Origin: a virus
Virus record (IMG/VR): IMGVR_UViG_3300021347_000605
Span: 1-37,651 of that record
Strand: one strand, 5' to 3'
Length of the DNA: 37,651 nt
Part shown: positions 29,155 through 37,546 of the stretch, piece after piece
Layout of the letters: every line of letters begins with the position of its first letter
Position numbering within the stretch: the stretch's first letter is position 1
Notes under the pieces: generated by a model
Seen by the model: only the letters and a program-made list of their open reading frames with translations
What the model was told of the DNA's origin: nothing
Databases searched by the model: none
Program-made: the position numbers and the translations under genes

Positions 29155-31332
29155 TTAGTTACTCGCAGATTCTAGTGATAAGGCTGTTATCGATTGACCA
29201 CTCTCTAACTTGATACGAACATAAATTTCATTAGTTGCTGTACTAGATGAACTTACTGTACCAAAAGTAGCAGTTGTTGATTTATTTGTTTGAGCAGATC
29301 CTGTAGGTATAACGCCGCCTAACGCACACCCGTTTGAACCATTACCACCAGAGCCTGTATTAGCACCGGGGACACCTGCTCCCGCGTAAGATGTTGCCAT
29401 GTCAACCCAACCGTTCAATGAAGATGCTGAGTCAATTGTACTGCCGGGTACTGCTACCCAACAACCTGCCAACGTTCCAGTAAATTTAACATCAAACTTC
29501 GATGTTGATGTTCTTACAAATTTGAATGTAAAGTATTGGTCACCTGATCTACCTGCTGATAAGTCAGGTCCTGCTGGTAAATAACCAGAAGAATAATCTG
29601 TCTCGTCATGGCTTAGTAAATCTCCGACAACTGTTGCATCATAAGTCTGTAATGTTGAAGTTTCACTGTTAAACACAGTTGCACTTGCAGAGAATGAAGG
29701 TGTATCACCTGAACCTGGGTTTTCAATACGTTGTGCTAACCCTGATCCTGAACCAATTGATGAACCAATATACACGTTTGCTTCTTCGATTCTGCTTGAA
29801 GAAGATGAAGTACCTGTCTTATAAAGTACTGTGCCTCCAGGAGAGAATGATTGTACTCCTGTTGAATAAGAGTTAAAGACAGAGACTGATGGACCCGATG
29901 TACTTGAACCAAATCCTGAAATGATAGAAGAAGTAGTTGTAACTGCTTGACTTCCTGATGCTACGTGTAACTGAGCCGCTAATGGAGTTGTCACTCCAGC
30001 AGTTGAATATGTTACACTACTTGGTGATGAGAAAGCACCACCTGATGATCCTGTAACAAACGTATCACTTGTTGGATACATGTTACCTGATAATCTGTTT
30101 ACATTAAATGCTACAGCAAAATCATTTGTGTTGTTATAGTGAGGTACAGTTGAACTGTATGTATAACTAGGTGCACCTGGTGCAGTAAATGATGTTGATG
30201 TAAACTGAGGTGTACCAGGATTCGATGAATCATAGTACCAAGTTTCTTTGTTTGTAGATGTTGTTGCAGTATCATCAATTAATACTTCGTTCCAACCATC
30301 TGATACAGAACCTGATGCGTCTGCTGTAAAGACTGACCAGAAGCCTGCCGCTACATTTGAATTTACAGAGTTATAGTCTACGTTATTTGAAATAATCAAG
30401 TCACTGTAAGTTCCGTTACCGTCTAAAGAAGTAGTTAAAGTTCTGCTACCTGCTGATGCACCGTTCTTTTGAACAGAAATCGTTCCGTTGTCACCAGGGC
30501 CAGTGTTTGTAATCGCATTAACATTGTATGATGATGCTCTACGTGTTTTAGATACTGTTGTACCTGCTGCCACTGCCGCTGATCCGCCTGCTGTGTTGTC
30601 AGGCTGAGTGAAGCCATCTGCCATTCTGTATGAAGATGTACTTGCAATAGTAATGCTTTGTCCGCCCGGGAAGTTATCTGGGCTTTCAGGAACTAATTTT
30701 CCTAATACTTCATTCAACTGTGCAATCGAATTGGAGACCGACGATGAAGTTGTTAAAGTTAAAGCATTAGATGTTAGATTTCCTTGAGTAGGTGTTCCTA
30801 ATGCAACATCAATTGCACCAGTAGTACTAGGTACAGTAACAATACCTGTTACGTTTAATGTACCATCGATGTTTGCTCCAGTAGCGGTAATGTTTGCTGT
30901 TAGTCCACCGTCAACATTTAATTCAATGTTGCCGTCTGCGGCTGGTATACGAACATTTGATGTTCCGTTTTGAATGCCTGTAGCATCAATACCTGTTAAT
31001 GCTGAACCGTCACCATAGTACTTACCAGTTGTTAGATTAACATTACCAGAAACATCTAAATTAGATGTAGCCGTATCAAATGTTAAGTCTGCTGATGCAC
31101 CGAAGTTCTGCTGATTATTGAACTGAATTTCTGTGTTTGATCCTGCTGGTTCTTGTAAGTCCCAAGGTACGCCGTTTGCGTAATATAAGTTATCGGTCAA
31201 TACACCCAATGCCGCAATATTTGCTGTAAACGTTGCGCCGTTTGTTGTGATATAACCGTTCGATAAAATTATGTTGGCCGGGGTTTCTCCTACTGAAAAT
31301 CCCGCAACCGAGTTAAATGCTTTGATTGCCAT
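29155..31332 (-). CDS. Tail-fibre protein (725 aa)
   Basis: The start is set at ATG 31332 because GGAG lies at correct distance and the product then begins MAIKAFNSVAGFSVGETPANI, matching the sister fibres; the longer frame to 31377 would run across the promoter. A SNTEIQFNNQQNFGASADL module follows. The middle is Ser/Thr/Gly-rich with no simple repeat. The terminal 130 residues (YFTFKFVRTSTSKFDVKF, then GCWVAVPG, NGWVDMATSYAGAGVPG and YVRIKLESGQSITALSL) form a domain I know from fibres of T4-like cyanophages, likely a receptor-binding head. A perfect TATAAATA promoter lies 26 bases upstream, giving a leader of about 21 bases. Confidence 0.75.
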   Translation of the reverse strand: MAIKAFNSVAGFSVGETPANIILSNGYITTNGATFTANIAALGVLTDNLYYANGVPWDLQEPAGSNTEIQFNNQQNFGASADLTFDTATSNLDVSGNVNLTTGKYYGDGSALTGIDATGIQNGTSNVRIPAADGNIELNVDGGLTANITATGANIDGTLNVTGIVTVPSTTGAIDVALGTPTQGNLTSNALTLTTSSSVSNSIAQLNEVLGKLVPESPDNFPGGQSITIASTSSYRMADGFTQPDNTAGGSAAVAAGTTVSKTRRASSYNVNAITNTGPGDNGTISVQKNGASAGSRTLTTSLDGNGTYSDLIISNNVDYNSVNSNVAAGFWSVFTADASGSVSDGWNEVLIDDTATTSTNKETWYYDSSNPGTPQFTSTSFTAPGAPSYTYSSTVPHYNNTNDFAVAFNVNRLSGNMYPTSDTFVTGSSGGAFSSPSSVTYSTAGVTTPLAAQLHVASGSQAVTTTSSIISGFGSSTSGPSVSVFNSYSTGVQSFSPGGTVLYKTGTSSSSSRIEEANVYIGSSIGSGSGLAQRIENPGSGDTPSFSASATVFNSETSTLQTYDATVVGDLLSHDETDYSSGYLPAGPDLSAGRSGDQYFTFKFVRTSTSKFDVKFTGTLAGCWVAVPGSTIDSASSLNGWVDMATSYAGAGVPGANTGSGGNGSNGCALGGVIPTGSAQTNKSTTATFGTVSSSSTATNEIYVRIKLESGQSITALSLESASN

Positions 31333-31358
31333 GGTTTGGTCTCCGTAAACTATAGTTG

Positions 31359-31366
31359 TATTTATA
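31359..31366 (-). promoter_or_regulatory. T4-type late promoter (TATAAATA, perfect)
   Basis: The minus-strand element is identical to the T4 late consensus and stands 26 bases before the 725-aa fibre start. It is likely to drive the coupled fibre genes downstream as well. Confidence 0.8.
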
Positions 31367-31372
31367 TGTTTC

Positions 31373-31446
31373 CGCAAAAAATAACTGCTAACTAATGGTT
31401 TTTTGCGATTATTTTTTTATTATTTTTTTAAGAGGAATATTCCTCT
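31373..31446. other. Inverted repeats between two fibre genes
   Basis: Two structures lie here: a 9-bp stem CGCAAAAAA/TTTTTTGCG with a 17-base loop (31373-31407), and a perfect 16-bp palindrome AGAGGAAT-ATTCCTCT (31431-31446) that encodes the last residues (EEYSS) of the 507-aa fibre. Between them the minus strand is A-rich, not T-rich, so neither is a normal minus-strand terminator. Confidence 0.4.
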
Positions 31447-32951
31447 AATAAAATTTTATAAGTTGTTTCGTTTGTTGTGGCTGGGGTAGCATAAAGTACT
31501 ACTTGAGCATCTCTAAATGCATCTCCCGGCACATAAGTTACTTCAAAATCAGCAAGTAATGATCCTACAGAGATAGTTGCATATTCTATGTAGTTAACTG
31601 TTGTTCCATATACTGCTGTTGTTAATTTTGTAGTTTGTCTGGATGAATTTGCAGGATCTGTAGCAACAATAGTATAATCAATTGCTGATACTGTATCTGC
31701 TTCTGTTGCACATATTTCAACTGCGGAAGTAGTGGTTGTTACACCGTTTTTAACTTTAGTAGTTCTAAATGAATATGCTCCTGAACCTACTGTTAAATTA
31801 TTTGCGACAAACTCTCCTGCCATTGTTGCTTTGTTTAATGTGCTGTCATAAACAAAGTTAGCAGAACCGCCGAATGCACCTTGATTGTTAAACTGCATTT
31901 GTGTGTTGGCTCCGCCTGGGGTGCCTCCACCGCCGCCACCTGATTGAATTGTCCAAGAAAGATTACCTGCACCATCTGTGGCTAATACATATCCGTTAAG
32001 TCCGCCGTCAATATGTAAGTTTGCTATAGGTAAATTAACATTAGGTGATGTTATTGCGTTTATATTTGATGAGACTGTAACATTACTTAACGTACTAAAA
32101 TTGACAGGGCCTGAAAATGTCGTGTCATCTGTAACTGCTAAATTACTAACACCTATATTACCTGTTACAGACAATCCTCCGCTTATCTGTAAGCCAGTTA
32201 ATGTTCCTACTGATGTAATGTTTGGCTGTGCGCCAACTGTAACGTTGCCGGCATAGTTAGCAAAGTTTGCACTTGCTCCTGCTGATATATCTGCAAAGAT
32301 ACCATTAGCATATAAAACTTTATTGTCTTCACCAGTAAGATTAACTGATGATATGTTTCCAATACCTACAATATTAGAATATGTTAGATTAGAAAGGTTA
32401 CCTGCTTCACCTTCAATATGTATTGCTGATAGTAAATCATCGTCTACATCATATGTAAATCCTGCATCTCCTGCAAATGAACCAGCACTATTGAACTGTA
32501 CCTGCATGTTGGCGCCACCTGGTGATCCGTTTCCGCCACCATTACCTGTTTGGGCTGTCCAACTTAATCCGCCTGCACCGTCTGTTTGTAAAACATATCC
32601 GTTTGTTCCACCTAGTATTGTTACTGTTTCAACATCTCCTAATAGTGTATTGCCTGTTACTGTAAGATTTTCTGAGATCAATGTTCCAGCACTAGAATCA
32701 AATACTAAATTTGGACTAGCACCAAAATTACCATCGTTGTTGAATTGAACTTCAGTGTTTGATCCTGCAGGATCACTTGTGAATGGTTGACCATTAGAAA
32801 AATAATAATTATTTGCGTAAACACTGTTAGATGTCACGTTTCCTTGAGGATAGTTATGATTAGTAACTACATTGCCATTTGCGGCAATTACGTCTATCCC
32901 GGGTAATCCTACTGAATAACCAGTTAGTGAATTAAATTTGTCTGCGGCCAT
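31428..32951 (-). CDS. Tail-fibre protein (507 aa)
   Basis: The N-terminus MAADKFNSLTGYSVGLPGIDV is of the same type as two sister fibres. Three modules of the form GGANxQxQFNxxGxFxG or SNTEVQFNNDGNFGAS alternate with YVLxTDGAGxLSW units (two copies), and a QPNITSVGTLTGL unit is present. The C-terminal 120 residues (VKNGVTTTTSAVEIC to KILLEEYSS) form the knob type shared with the 515-aa and 1120-aa fibres. It is the first gene of the fibre run and has a late promoter 27 bases upstream. Role: fibre shaft with terminal head, by composition and context. Confidence 0.75.
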   Translation of the reverse strand: MAADKFNSLTGYSVGLPGIDVIAANGNVVTNHNYPQGNVTSNSVYANNYYFSNGQPFTSDPAGSNTEVQFNNDGNFGASPNLVFDSSAGTLISENLTVTGNTLLGDVETVTILGGTNGYVLQTDGAGGLSWTAQTGNGGGNGSPGGANMQVQFNSAGSFAGDAGFTYDVDDDLLSAIHIEGEAGNLSNLTYSNIVGIGNISSVNLTGEDNKVLYANGIFADISAGASANFANYAGNVTVGAQPNITSVGTLTGLQISGGLSVTGNIGVSNLAVTDDTTFSGPVNFSTLSNVTVSSNINAITSPNVNLPIANLHIDGGLNGYVLATDGAGNLSWTIQSGGGGGGTPGGANTQMQFNNQGAFGGSANFVYDSTLNKATMAGEFVANNLTVGSGAYSFRTTKVKNGVTTTTSAVEICATEADTVSAIDYTIVATDPANSSRQTTKLTTAVYGTTVNYIEYATISVGSLLADFEVTYVPGDAFRDAQVVLYATPATTNETTYKILLEEYSS

Positions 32952-32977
32952 GTATAAGTTCCATTAGTTATGTACTG

Positions 32978-32985
32978 TATTTATG
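32978..32985 (-). promoter_or_regulatory. T4-type late promoter (CATAAATA)
   Basis: The minus-strand match to NATAAATA lies 27 bases before the 507-aa fibre start, the same distance as at the 725-aa fibre, so leaders of about 21 bases are expected at both. Confidence 0.7.
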
Positions 32986-33034
32986 CTGATATAATAAAAA
33001 TGATCTCATAAAAAAGAACCCAATGAATCTTTTT

Positions 33035-33042
33035 AATAAATA
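33035..33042 (+). promoter_or_regulatory. T4-type late promoter (AATAAATA), leaderless
   Basis: Exactly five bases separate this NATAAATA match from the ATG at 33048, and no ribosome site is present. It diverges from the fibre promoter at 32978-32985. Confidence 0.6.
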
Positions 33043-33047
33043 AAATT

Positions 33048-33401
33048 ATGCTTACAAGACAACCAGCAAGACCAAAATGTGCTAACTGCAACATATCTTT
33101 TGCTAAACCAAACGGTGTTAGCAAACACGGCTTTCAAAAATGGCACAAATATTGTACAGATTGTGCTAAAGCAATCTATAATAAAAAGATACCAATGAAA
33201 AATACTATGTGTATTGAATGTGGTTTTGTACCAGAAGATTTGATTCAGTTAGACATTGCTTACAGAGATTTTGATCCTAACAACAAAGCAAAAGAAAATA
33301 TATTGACAATCTGTGCTAACTGTAGTAGACTACGCAACAAGAAGTTACGAGAGGGTAAAAAGCAAATGGAGATGTCTGTAGACTCTACGATTCGTATTTA
33401 A
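33048..33401 (+). CDS. Zinc-finger protein, degenerate HNH-like
   Basis: The 117-aa product has four CxxC pairs (CANC, CTDC, CIEC, CANC). The second half (CIECGF, then LDIAYRDFDPNN, then NILTICANCSRLRNKK) has the spacing of an HNH/treble-clef nuclease, but the catalytic DH is replaced by DI/YRD. It may therefore bind nucleic acid without cutting. The first half looks like a separate zinc ribbon. The tail is basic. It appears leaderless, directly behind a late-type promoter. Its end overlaps the convergent gene by 17 bases. A zinc-binding role is well supported; nuclease activity is doubtful. Confidence 0.6.
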   Translation: MLTRQPARPKCANCNISFAKPNGVSKHGFQKWHKYCTDCAKAIYNKKIPMKNTMCIECGFVPEDLIQLDIAYRDFDPNNKAKENILTICANCSRLRNKKLREGKKQMEMSVDSTIRI

Positions 33402-34101
33402 TTTCTTCTATCTTATTATACCAGTGATTATAATATACAGAGAGTTTGTCTCTATCATAACCTTTGATATTTAATATATCATACATTTCTTTGACTGCAT
33501 CTAACGTTTCAGTTTCAGACTCATACTTTCGCACATCAAATTCATACACGACATTAGGCAATGCTCTCATTTCTGCTATATTATCTTCGTAGTCAACAAG
33601 TCTGTCATAAAAAACACTGATTTTAGGATCGTTCTTTGCTCTTTTTTCAACATATCCATGAGGATGAGTAAACAATATAATGTTTGCGTTTTTCCAAATC
33701 TTTTTGATTTCAATAACTTCTGGATTGAAGTGTGATGCTATAAAAAATTTATAATCACTATAAGAGACATCTTTGACATAACTATGATATGATATACCTC
33801 TCCAAGGATCAATATAATCTTTTTTATCGAAACCAAAAAATTTATTATCGGATATATTAAGATCAGTCCAAAAAACTCCTTTTTCAATTTCATCTATTTG
33901 ACCTAACAAATAGTTTAATTTATCATCAGGAGACAACTCTCCCCTAAGTTGTGCTTCAGTCATTTCTTTGTGACCGAACAACCCATGATCAGATAGACTC
34001 AGACAATTAGCCATGAATTTGCCACCTGAATAATTATGATACCAAATTATAGTTAAGTTGTCTGTTTCTAAGTTACAGTCTTCTGGGCGACATCTGGCCA
34101 T
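33385..34101 (-). CDS. 238-aa hypothetical protein, P-loop/sulfotransferase-like start
   Basis: The N-terminal segment (LTIIWYHNYSGGKFMANCL) has a strand followed by a G-G-K-containing loop and helix, reminiscent of phosphosulfate- or nucleotide-binding loops of sulfotransferase-like proteins. It is not a classical Walker A. The middle has an ANIILFTHPHGY strand. Otherwise no motif is evident. The start overlaps the stop of the upstream acidic gene (TAATG), so the two are probably translated together from the sigma70 promoter at 35062-35090. Function unknown; the fold idea is weak. Confidence 0.5.
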   Translation of the reverse strand: MARCRPEDCNLETDNLTIIWYHNYSGGKFMANCLSLSDHGLFGHKEMTEAQLRGELSPDDKLNYLLGQIDEIEKGVFWTDLNISDNKFFGFDKKDYIDPWRGISYHSYVKDVSYSDYKFFIASHFNPEVIEIKKIWKNANIILFTHPHGYVEKRAKNDPKISVFYDRLVDYEDNIAEMRALPNVVYEFDVRKYESETETLDAVKEMYDILNIKGYDRDKLSVYYNHWYNKIEEIKYES

Positions 34102-35036
34102 TAAAGTACTTCGCCGTCTTCCCCTCGACCATCTCCGTGACCGTTAAGTTGCGTTAATTGATCTTGTAGTTCTTTATATGTATCTGCTTCGTTTTCACTA
34201 ACAACAGGTGGTTCGTTGATTGGTTCAATACTAGGATCTACGTCACCTGGATTTTCGATTGTTCCTACTTCTCCTACAATTTCATCTGCTGAAATGTTTA
34301 AAGGTACAGTAGTAGATGCTTCTTTCTTTTCATACTCTACGTTTTCTGCAAAGTCTTCCCAATAGATAGAGTCTAATTGATCTTCATCATATTTGTCATA
34401 ACTATCATGCCATCTTCTATTCATCCAGCCTACTTCTGCATAATAAGCCTTACCGATGCTATCAGAATAATCATATTCACATTCTAGTTCTTTACCATCA
34501 TAGTAAACTCTATCAATAAATTCTCCCATATTAGTTTCAACGATACCATATGTGAATTTATATTTGTCGAATGGTTCACCTTCTGTTTCTATAAACCAGC
34601 AACCAAAATTACCTTTCTCAGAACTGTGAAAACTTAGCACAGGAACATAATCATCTTTTTCTTTGTCAATATCGTCCCAATCAGGCTCACTGTTTTGTGA
34701 ATATGCTTCTCTACCATAAAGACATGCTACTGGCTCAAAATCAGTTTCAGTTTCTGAGTATGCATATTTGTCATCTTCATTGGTTACTTCAGTAACAATA
34801 AATCCACTGTCTGCATATGCTGAATTAAGATGTTCTATGTCATCGCATTCCCACATATAGTAACCCTCATAAGGAAGTGTTCCTTTAAAGTCCTCTTCAT
34901 CAGCACTAGTGCAGGTATTAATGAGTTCTTCTTGGTCTTCTTCTAGCATTACCGAGACAAATTCTTCGTCTACTGTGCCTATTACTGTTTCTCCGCCGTA
35001 TCTGCCGGCTTCAATTCTAAAGATTCTTTTTGCCAT
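34101..35036 (-). CDS. 311-aa strongly acidic hypothetical protein
   Basis: About a quarter of residues are Asp or Glu, in repeated aromatic-acidic stretches (YGREAYSQNSEPDWDDID, YYDGKELECEYDYSDS). The first 230 residues look folded, with many Tyr and Trp; the last 80 look disordered (from STTVPLN to the end). A GGAG ribosome site lies upstream, and a perfect host-type promoter stands some 26-54 bases before the start. Acidic phage proteins expressed from host promoters sometimes mimic DNA or bind host factors; nothing here proves that. It could equally be a virion protein. Family not recognised. Confidence 0.55.
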   Translation of the reverse strand: MAKRIFRIEAGRYGGETVIGTVDEEFVSVMLEEDQEELINTCTSADEEDFKGTLPYEGYYMWECDDIEHLNSAYADSGFIVTEVTNEDDKYAYSETETDFEPVACLYGREAYSQNSEPDWDDIDKEKDDYVPVLSFHSSEKGNFGCWFIETEGEPFDKYKFTYGIVETNMGEFIDRVYYDGKELECEYDYSDSIGKAYYAEVGWMNRRWHDSYDKYDEDQLDSIYWEDFAENVEYEKKEASTTVPLNISADEIVGEVGTIENPGDVDPSIEPINEPPVVSENEADTYKELQDQLTQLNGHGDGRGEDGEVL

Positions 35037-35061
35037 ATATGTTCTCCAAACTTATCTTACT

Positions 35062-35090
35062 ATTATACAACCTTTGGTTAATATTGTCAA
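35062..35090 (-). promoter_or_regulatory. Perfect sigma70 promoter for the acidic-protein gene
   Basis: On the minus strand TTGACA (35090-35085) and TATAAT (35067-35062) are separated by exactly 17 bases. It sits just past the capsid-gene terminator, so the downstream gene pair can be expressed by host polymerase independently of the late head genes. Confidence 0.88.
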
Positions 35091-35122
35091 GTATTTACTA
35101 CAAAAAAGGGCAACCACAAAAA

Positions 35123-35180
35123 AAGGAAGAGCCTAATGACTCTTCCTTAAAACTTATAATAAGTTGATTATATAATAATC
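35123..35180 (-). terminator. Capsid-gene terminator with two further inverted repeats
   Basis: On the minus strand the capsid stop is followed by GATTAT-ATA-ATAATC (35166-35180) and AACTTAT-A-ATAAGTT (35151-35165). A 9-bp stem (AAGGAAGAG/CTCTTCCTT, 35123-35148) then leads into a run of eight T. The last is a strong rho-independent terminator; the first two may protect the message end. Confidence 0.88.
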
Positions 35181-35183
35181 GGC

Positions 35184-36383
35184 TTATTGGAAAGTTAAGT
35201 TTTGAACTGCGATTTCACCAACGTAGTCAGCCGCGTTACCGAATGAAGATGCAGTGTTAGTTAACTCTACATATCCGTAACGTGTCATAAATGAAACGAC
35301 TGGTTCGAATGTTGATGGATCTAGTACAACACCACTGCTCATTAATGGAATGTATGGGCAGTAGAATGCCGCCGCATCAGTCTCAGATGATCCTTTGTAT
35401 CCAACTAATACTGCTTGAGTATCAGGAGCATATGAATCAACGAAAACACGCATAGCGCCGTTCAACGTACCAACAAACTTAGTGTTAGTAGGTGCTTCAA
35501 AAGTACCTTCAGTTGTACGTGCAAATGCTGATGTAGTAGCAGATTGTAATACAGTTAATGCGGCAGAAGAAACAACAGCCCAGTTACCTGCGCCTCTACG
35601 TGTTCTTTGTGCAATCAAGTTTGCAACTCTGTTGATTAGAACTGCTAATGCGGCATGTTCGTCACCAACGTAAGTAGCAGTACCTGATACCGCTGCCTGG
35701 TTATATGTGAACTCAGTTGCTGCCAATGTTCTAAGAGATAGTAAAATCTCCTGATCAATTTCAGCAGTGATTTCTTGTGCTAAAGCGGCCATGATTTCTG
35801 CTTCAACATCGATTCCGTGTTGAGACTGAGCATCCTGAGCGGCTTCAAAAGTCCAACGTGCTTGTAACTTACGTGACTTGGCTTCTACAGCCTGTCTTAA
35901 GATTTGCACACTGATTTGCTTACCACCGTTACCTTCTAAAGTTGCTGTATCAGCACCTGTGTAAGAGTTCGCAGTCGCAGTTGCTTGGGCTGTACGTGAG
36001 TACGCCTGTGCGATTTTGAATGGTGATAATGCTTCTTCACCAGCAGTTACAGAAGTAGCGGCTGCTGAATTGTCAGTCAATGACTGAGCATAACGTACAC
36101 GTAAAGTGTGAATCTGTCCAACAGGACCAGTCATTGGCTGAACGCCGACTAGTTCGTTAGCAATAACAGTAGGCATAACCCTACGAATTACTGGTAAAAT
36201 CACACGGTTAAGTGTAGCAATATTTCCTGCAGAGGTACTACCTGCGGTAGCATTCTCATTTAAGAGACCTTTGCGAGTGTTTTCAAGGATAACACCCATT
36301 GTTGATCGGCGAGTGCCTTTTAAGCCTTCTAACAGGGCGTCTTTTGTCTCGTCCCAACGGCTTTCTAAGAGTACTTGTGACAT
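35184..36383 (-). CDS. Major capsid protein, T4 gp23-like
   Basis: The 399-aa product forms the head shell. The segment ELVGVQPMTGPVGQIHTLR is the hallmark of T4-type gp23. The rest fits the HK97-like fold (E-loop and P-domain segments such as TAEIDQEILLSLRTLA and SGVVLDPSTFEPVVSFMTRYG). It is much shorter than T4 gp23 (521 aa), so the insertion domain is probably reduced or absent. The N-terminal 50 residues are likely the part removed by the prohead protease; LNE and ILE sites occur there. AGGAG precedes the ATG, and the scaffold gene lies 38 bases upstream. A strong terminator follows. Confidence 0.93.
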   Translation of the reverse strand: MSQVLLESRWDETKDALLEGLKGTRRSTMGVILENTRKGLLNENATAGSTSAGNIATLNRVILPVIRRVMPTVIANELVGVQPMTGPVGQIHTLRVRYAQSLTDNSAAATSVTAGEEALSPFKIAQAYSRTAQATATANSYTGADTATLEGNGGKQISVQILRQAVEAKSRKLQARWTFEAAQDAQSQHGIDVEAEIMAALAQEITAEIDQEILLSLRTLAATEFTYNQAAVSGTATYVGDEHAALAVLINRVANLIAQRTRRGAGNWAVVSSAALTVLQSATTSAFARTTEGTFEAPTNTKFVGTLNGAMRVFVDSYAPDTQAVLVGYKGSSETDAAAFYCPYIPLMSSGVVLDPSTFEPVVSFMTRYGYVELTNTASSFGNAADYVGEIAVQNLTFQ

Positions 36384-36421
36384 GGTTATTTTCTCCTAAA
36401 TTTCTATGTCTAGTTTATATA

Positions 36422-37528
36422 TTAAAGCCCTGCCAGGCGCTTAAGATCGATAACATTGCTGTCATCTACCTCAACCTCTTGTTCTTTCTTGGCAGATTTA
36501 TTACCTGTTTGTGCAGTTGAAACAGATTCAGTAAGAGGAGCCTTTTCAGATTTCTCTTTGGTACTTCCTTCGTTCAATACTGCTGGTAAATACTTATCAA
36601 ATGCGTTCTTCAGTTTTGGCGTCTGAACACTTTCTAATAAAGATCGCATTACTTGAGCCTTCTCTTTGTTTAAAGATGACACTAAACTGTCTAAAGTCTT
36701 TTCACGTTGAGTAGATTCTTTAATAATGTTAACTTCACGTTCTTTTGATTCAATGAGTTCTTGTGCTTTCGCAAGTTGAACCCTTGATTCTGCTAGTTCT
36801 TGTTCTTTGTCGTTCAAGTCAGAAACAATCTTACGTGTTTCAGCCTTATCATTAAGATAAGTTGTGCTGAATTCACCTGCAAATGTTTCAAAAATCTTAC
36901 GACCGAAGTTATTCTCCCTAGCAATTTGAATATCTTCCTTAAGTTGTGATAATTCACCTTTTAGATGAGATGAAACAGACTTACTCAATCTTGAGGCACT
37001 TTCAGAAATAAACTTCTCTTTCAATGCTTCTAATTGTGTACGACCTTCAGCAACTAACTTGACTCGTTGTTCTACCACTGCTTGTCTATCCTGAGCAAAT
37101 TCTTTGATCTCTCTAGCCAATGCATGAGTGATAAACTTTTGAAGTTTATCTTGGTTTTCCAACTGAACCTTACGGTCTGCACGTAGTTCTTTAATTTCTT
37201 CTGCTAACTTAGTTACCATAAAGTTATTAAATTTCTTTGCACTTTCCTTAAGTTTCATTTTTGCTTTTACGCGGTCTTCGTTAATTGCAGTCTTCTCCTC
37301 ATGAAATTCTTTAATTTCTTCTGAGAGAGATTCTGTAATCATCTTATCCAGGGCTTCAACCATCACACTTCTGTCATGTTCGTATCTTTGTGCGAACTCA
37401 TTTCTAAGTTCACCACGAACTTGATCTTTAGCCTCAGTTAACTTAGATTCCCAAGTGCTTTCTAATTCACCTGCGACATCTTCGTTAATAAGACCTGAAT
37501 CAATTAATGGTTTGATAGCATCTAACAT
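36422..37528 (-). CDS. Prohead core/scaffold protein, T4 gp22-like
   Basis: The 368-aa product is almost wholly charged alpha helix with long coiled-coil stretches (SEEIKEFHEEKTAINEDR, AREIKEFAQDRQAVVEQR and others). The EIKEF/EIKEL motif recurs three times at about 41-44-residue spacing. It lies directly before the capsid gene in the T4 order 22-23. In T4 the core protein guides shell assembly and is cut to peptides by gp21. The start MLDAIKPLIDSGLI is typical of the group. The C-terminal 70 residues are polar and flexible, ending NVIDLKRLAGL. Assignment rests on composition, repeat and gene order. Confidence 0.85.
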   Translation of the reverse strand: MLDAIKPLIDSGLINEDVAGELESTWESKLTEAKDQVRGELRNEFAQRYEHDRSVMVEALDKMITESLSEEIKEFHEEKTAINEDRVKAKMKLKESAKKFNNFMVTKLAEEIKELRADRKVQLENQDKLQKFITHALAREIKEFAQDRQAVVEQRVKLVAEGRTQLEALKEKFISESASRLSKSVSSHLKGELSQLKEDIQIARENNFGRKIFETFAGEFSTTYLNDKAETRKIVSDLNDKEQELAESRVQLAKAQELIESKEREVNIIKESTQREKTLDSLVSSLNKEKAQVMRSLLESVQTPKLKNAFDKYLPAVLNEGSTKEKSEKAPLTESVSTAQTGNKSAKKEQEVEVDDSNVIDLKRLAGL

Positions 37529-37546
37529 GCTGTTTTCCCCTCTATT

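Noticed and set aside
31373-31407. Hairpin as a terminator of the 507-aa fibre gene
   Set aside because: On the minus strand no T run follows the stem; the T-rich tract lies on the plus-strand side, where no gene ends.
19981-32951. Diversity-generating retroelement acting on the fibres
   Set aside because: No reverse transcriptase gene and no template/variable repeat pair with adenine-specific differences is visible in the window.
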